From Ptiloglossa arizonensis (lineage: Eukaryota; Arthropoda; Insecta; Hymenoptera; Colletidae): a stretch of DNA of 64,000 bases. Below are positions 63,501-64,000 of the stretch, in pieces. The position numbers and the translations under genes were made by a program. The number at the start of each line of letters is the position of its first letter. Positions within the stretch are counted from its first letter, which is position 1. The notes below the pieces were generated by a model. That model worked only from the letters and a program-made list of their open reading frames with translations. It was not told the DNA's origin and did no database searches. Location: NCBI RefSeq assembly GCF_051014685.1, contig NC_135055.1, forward strand, positions 744,001-808,000. The letters run 5' to 3'.

Positions 63501-64000
63501 TGGCAGTTCTGAGGTAAGAAACGCTTGAGAAACTCCAAATTTTCGCAGTTCTGATGCTCGAAACGAATAACTAGAACGGCCTAGGGGAAAACTACTCATA
63601 CCGTTGTAATCGGCGAGTTTCTACTTTCAGATGCAACAGAAATTTTGCGGATTGGTCAATCCGTTCGCGAGATATGACGGCTTTGAGGTAAGAAACGCTT
63701 GAGAAACTCCAAATTTTCGCAGTTCTGATGCCCGGAACGAATAACTGGAACGGCCTAGGGGAAAACTACACATACCGTTGTAATCGGCGAGTTTCTACTT
63801 TCAGATGCAACAGAAATTTTGCGGATTGGTCAATCCGTTCGCGAGATATGGCAGTTTTGAGATAAGAAACGCTTGAGAAACTCCAAATTTTCGCAGTTCT
63901 GATGCCCGAAACGAATAACTAGAACGGCCAAGGGGAAAACTACTCATACAGTTGTAATTGGGCGAGTGTCTATTTTCAGATGCAACAGAAATTTTGCGGA
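60554..64000 (+). repeat. HOR-H 6-mer of 1047 bp, running off the window
   Basis: Monomers here carry ggccaagg with gtaattgggcgagtgtc, cccggaac with tacacatacc, ctagggcaaa with aatcgtgcgag, atatgacggc and gagataag. The acgacc/tacacatacc monomer recurs from 60781 to 61828 (1047 bp, six monomers). The related acggcc/tacacatacc monomer recurs from 61479 to 63747 (2268 bp, thirteen monomers), because seven other monomers (about 62300-63500) intervene. The last monomer is cut by the window edge, so the array continues beyond it. Confidence 0.7.

Larger units (their letters stand above)
1..64000 (+). repeat. 175-bp tandem satellite array filling the window
   Basis: Every stretch I read is a copy of one unit, always in the same orientation and joined head to tail. 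Successive copies of the junction word acgcttgag start at 1, 176, 350, 525, 700, 875, 1049 and 1224, giving units of 175 or 174 bp and about 366 units in all. Copies differ by scattered substitutions and rare 1-bp indels. There is no unique spacer, transposon, simple repeat or inversion. Known behaviour of such arrays suggests centromeric or other constitutive heterochromatin kept uniform by unequal exchange and gene conversion; that is inferred, since nothing here shows CENH3/CENP-A binding. I do not recognise the monomer, so the family and species remain unnamed. Confidence 0.97.

Noticed and set aside
1..64000. CRISPR-like regular repetition
   Set aside because: There are no unique spacers: the whole 174-175 bp unit is repeated and copies differ only by scattered changes. 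No cas-type gene is present.

Overview
The window is one uninterrupted block of satellite DNA: about 366 head-to-tail copies of a single monomer of 175 bp (a common sub-class is 174 bp), all on the same strand, filling 1-64000. I see no gene, RNA gene, transposon, CRISPR array, microsatellite or unique sequence, and no inverted copy of the monomer. The monomer is about 45% GC (78 of 175 bases in the first copy). A gene-free array with this unit length and multi-monomer higher-order repeats (HORs) points to a eukaryotic centromeric or other constitutive heterochromatic region from a long-read assembly. I do not recognise the family and cannot name the organism; plant and animal centromeres both use units of this size.

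Layout, using shared rare variants as bar-codes. 1-12232: 12-monomer HOR of 2098 bp (HOR-A), three full copies and one truncated copy, interrupted by a second family of 4-5-mers (HOR-B, 3322-5764). 12233-13977: HOR-B again. 13978-25822: HOR-C, marked by a monomer with an 11-bp deletion, period 3657 bp (21 monomers) between copies 2 and 3, while copy 1 is 5579 bp. 25823-41533: HOR-D, period 4538 bp (26 monomers), with internal 7-mer repeats of about 1222 bp and an equal-length cassette swap. 41534-48690: HOR-E, period 3142-3143 bp (18 monomers). 48691-60553: looser 5-, 6-, 8- and 12-mer patterns. 60554-64000: 6-mer of 1047 bp whose monomers often carry a G-to-A change in the gtaag motif.

Within the monomer three things stand out: a perfect 7+7-bp dyad (129-144 of the first copy); a weak CENP-B-box-like match (79-95) next to the commonest indel; and an exon-like stretch (112-168) with a good acceptor-type sequence before it, a good donor-type sequence after it, and exactly 19 stop-free codons between. 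The last is the most unusual observation, although chance within a satellite unit remains the default explanation. The short ORFs in the array are translations of satellite monomers that lost a stop codon, and I do not annotate them as genes.
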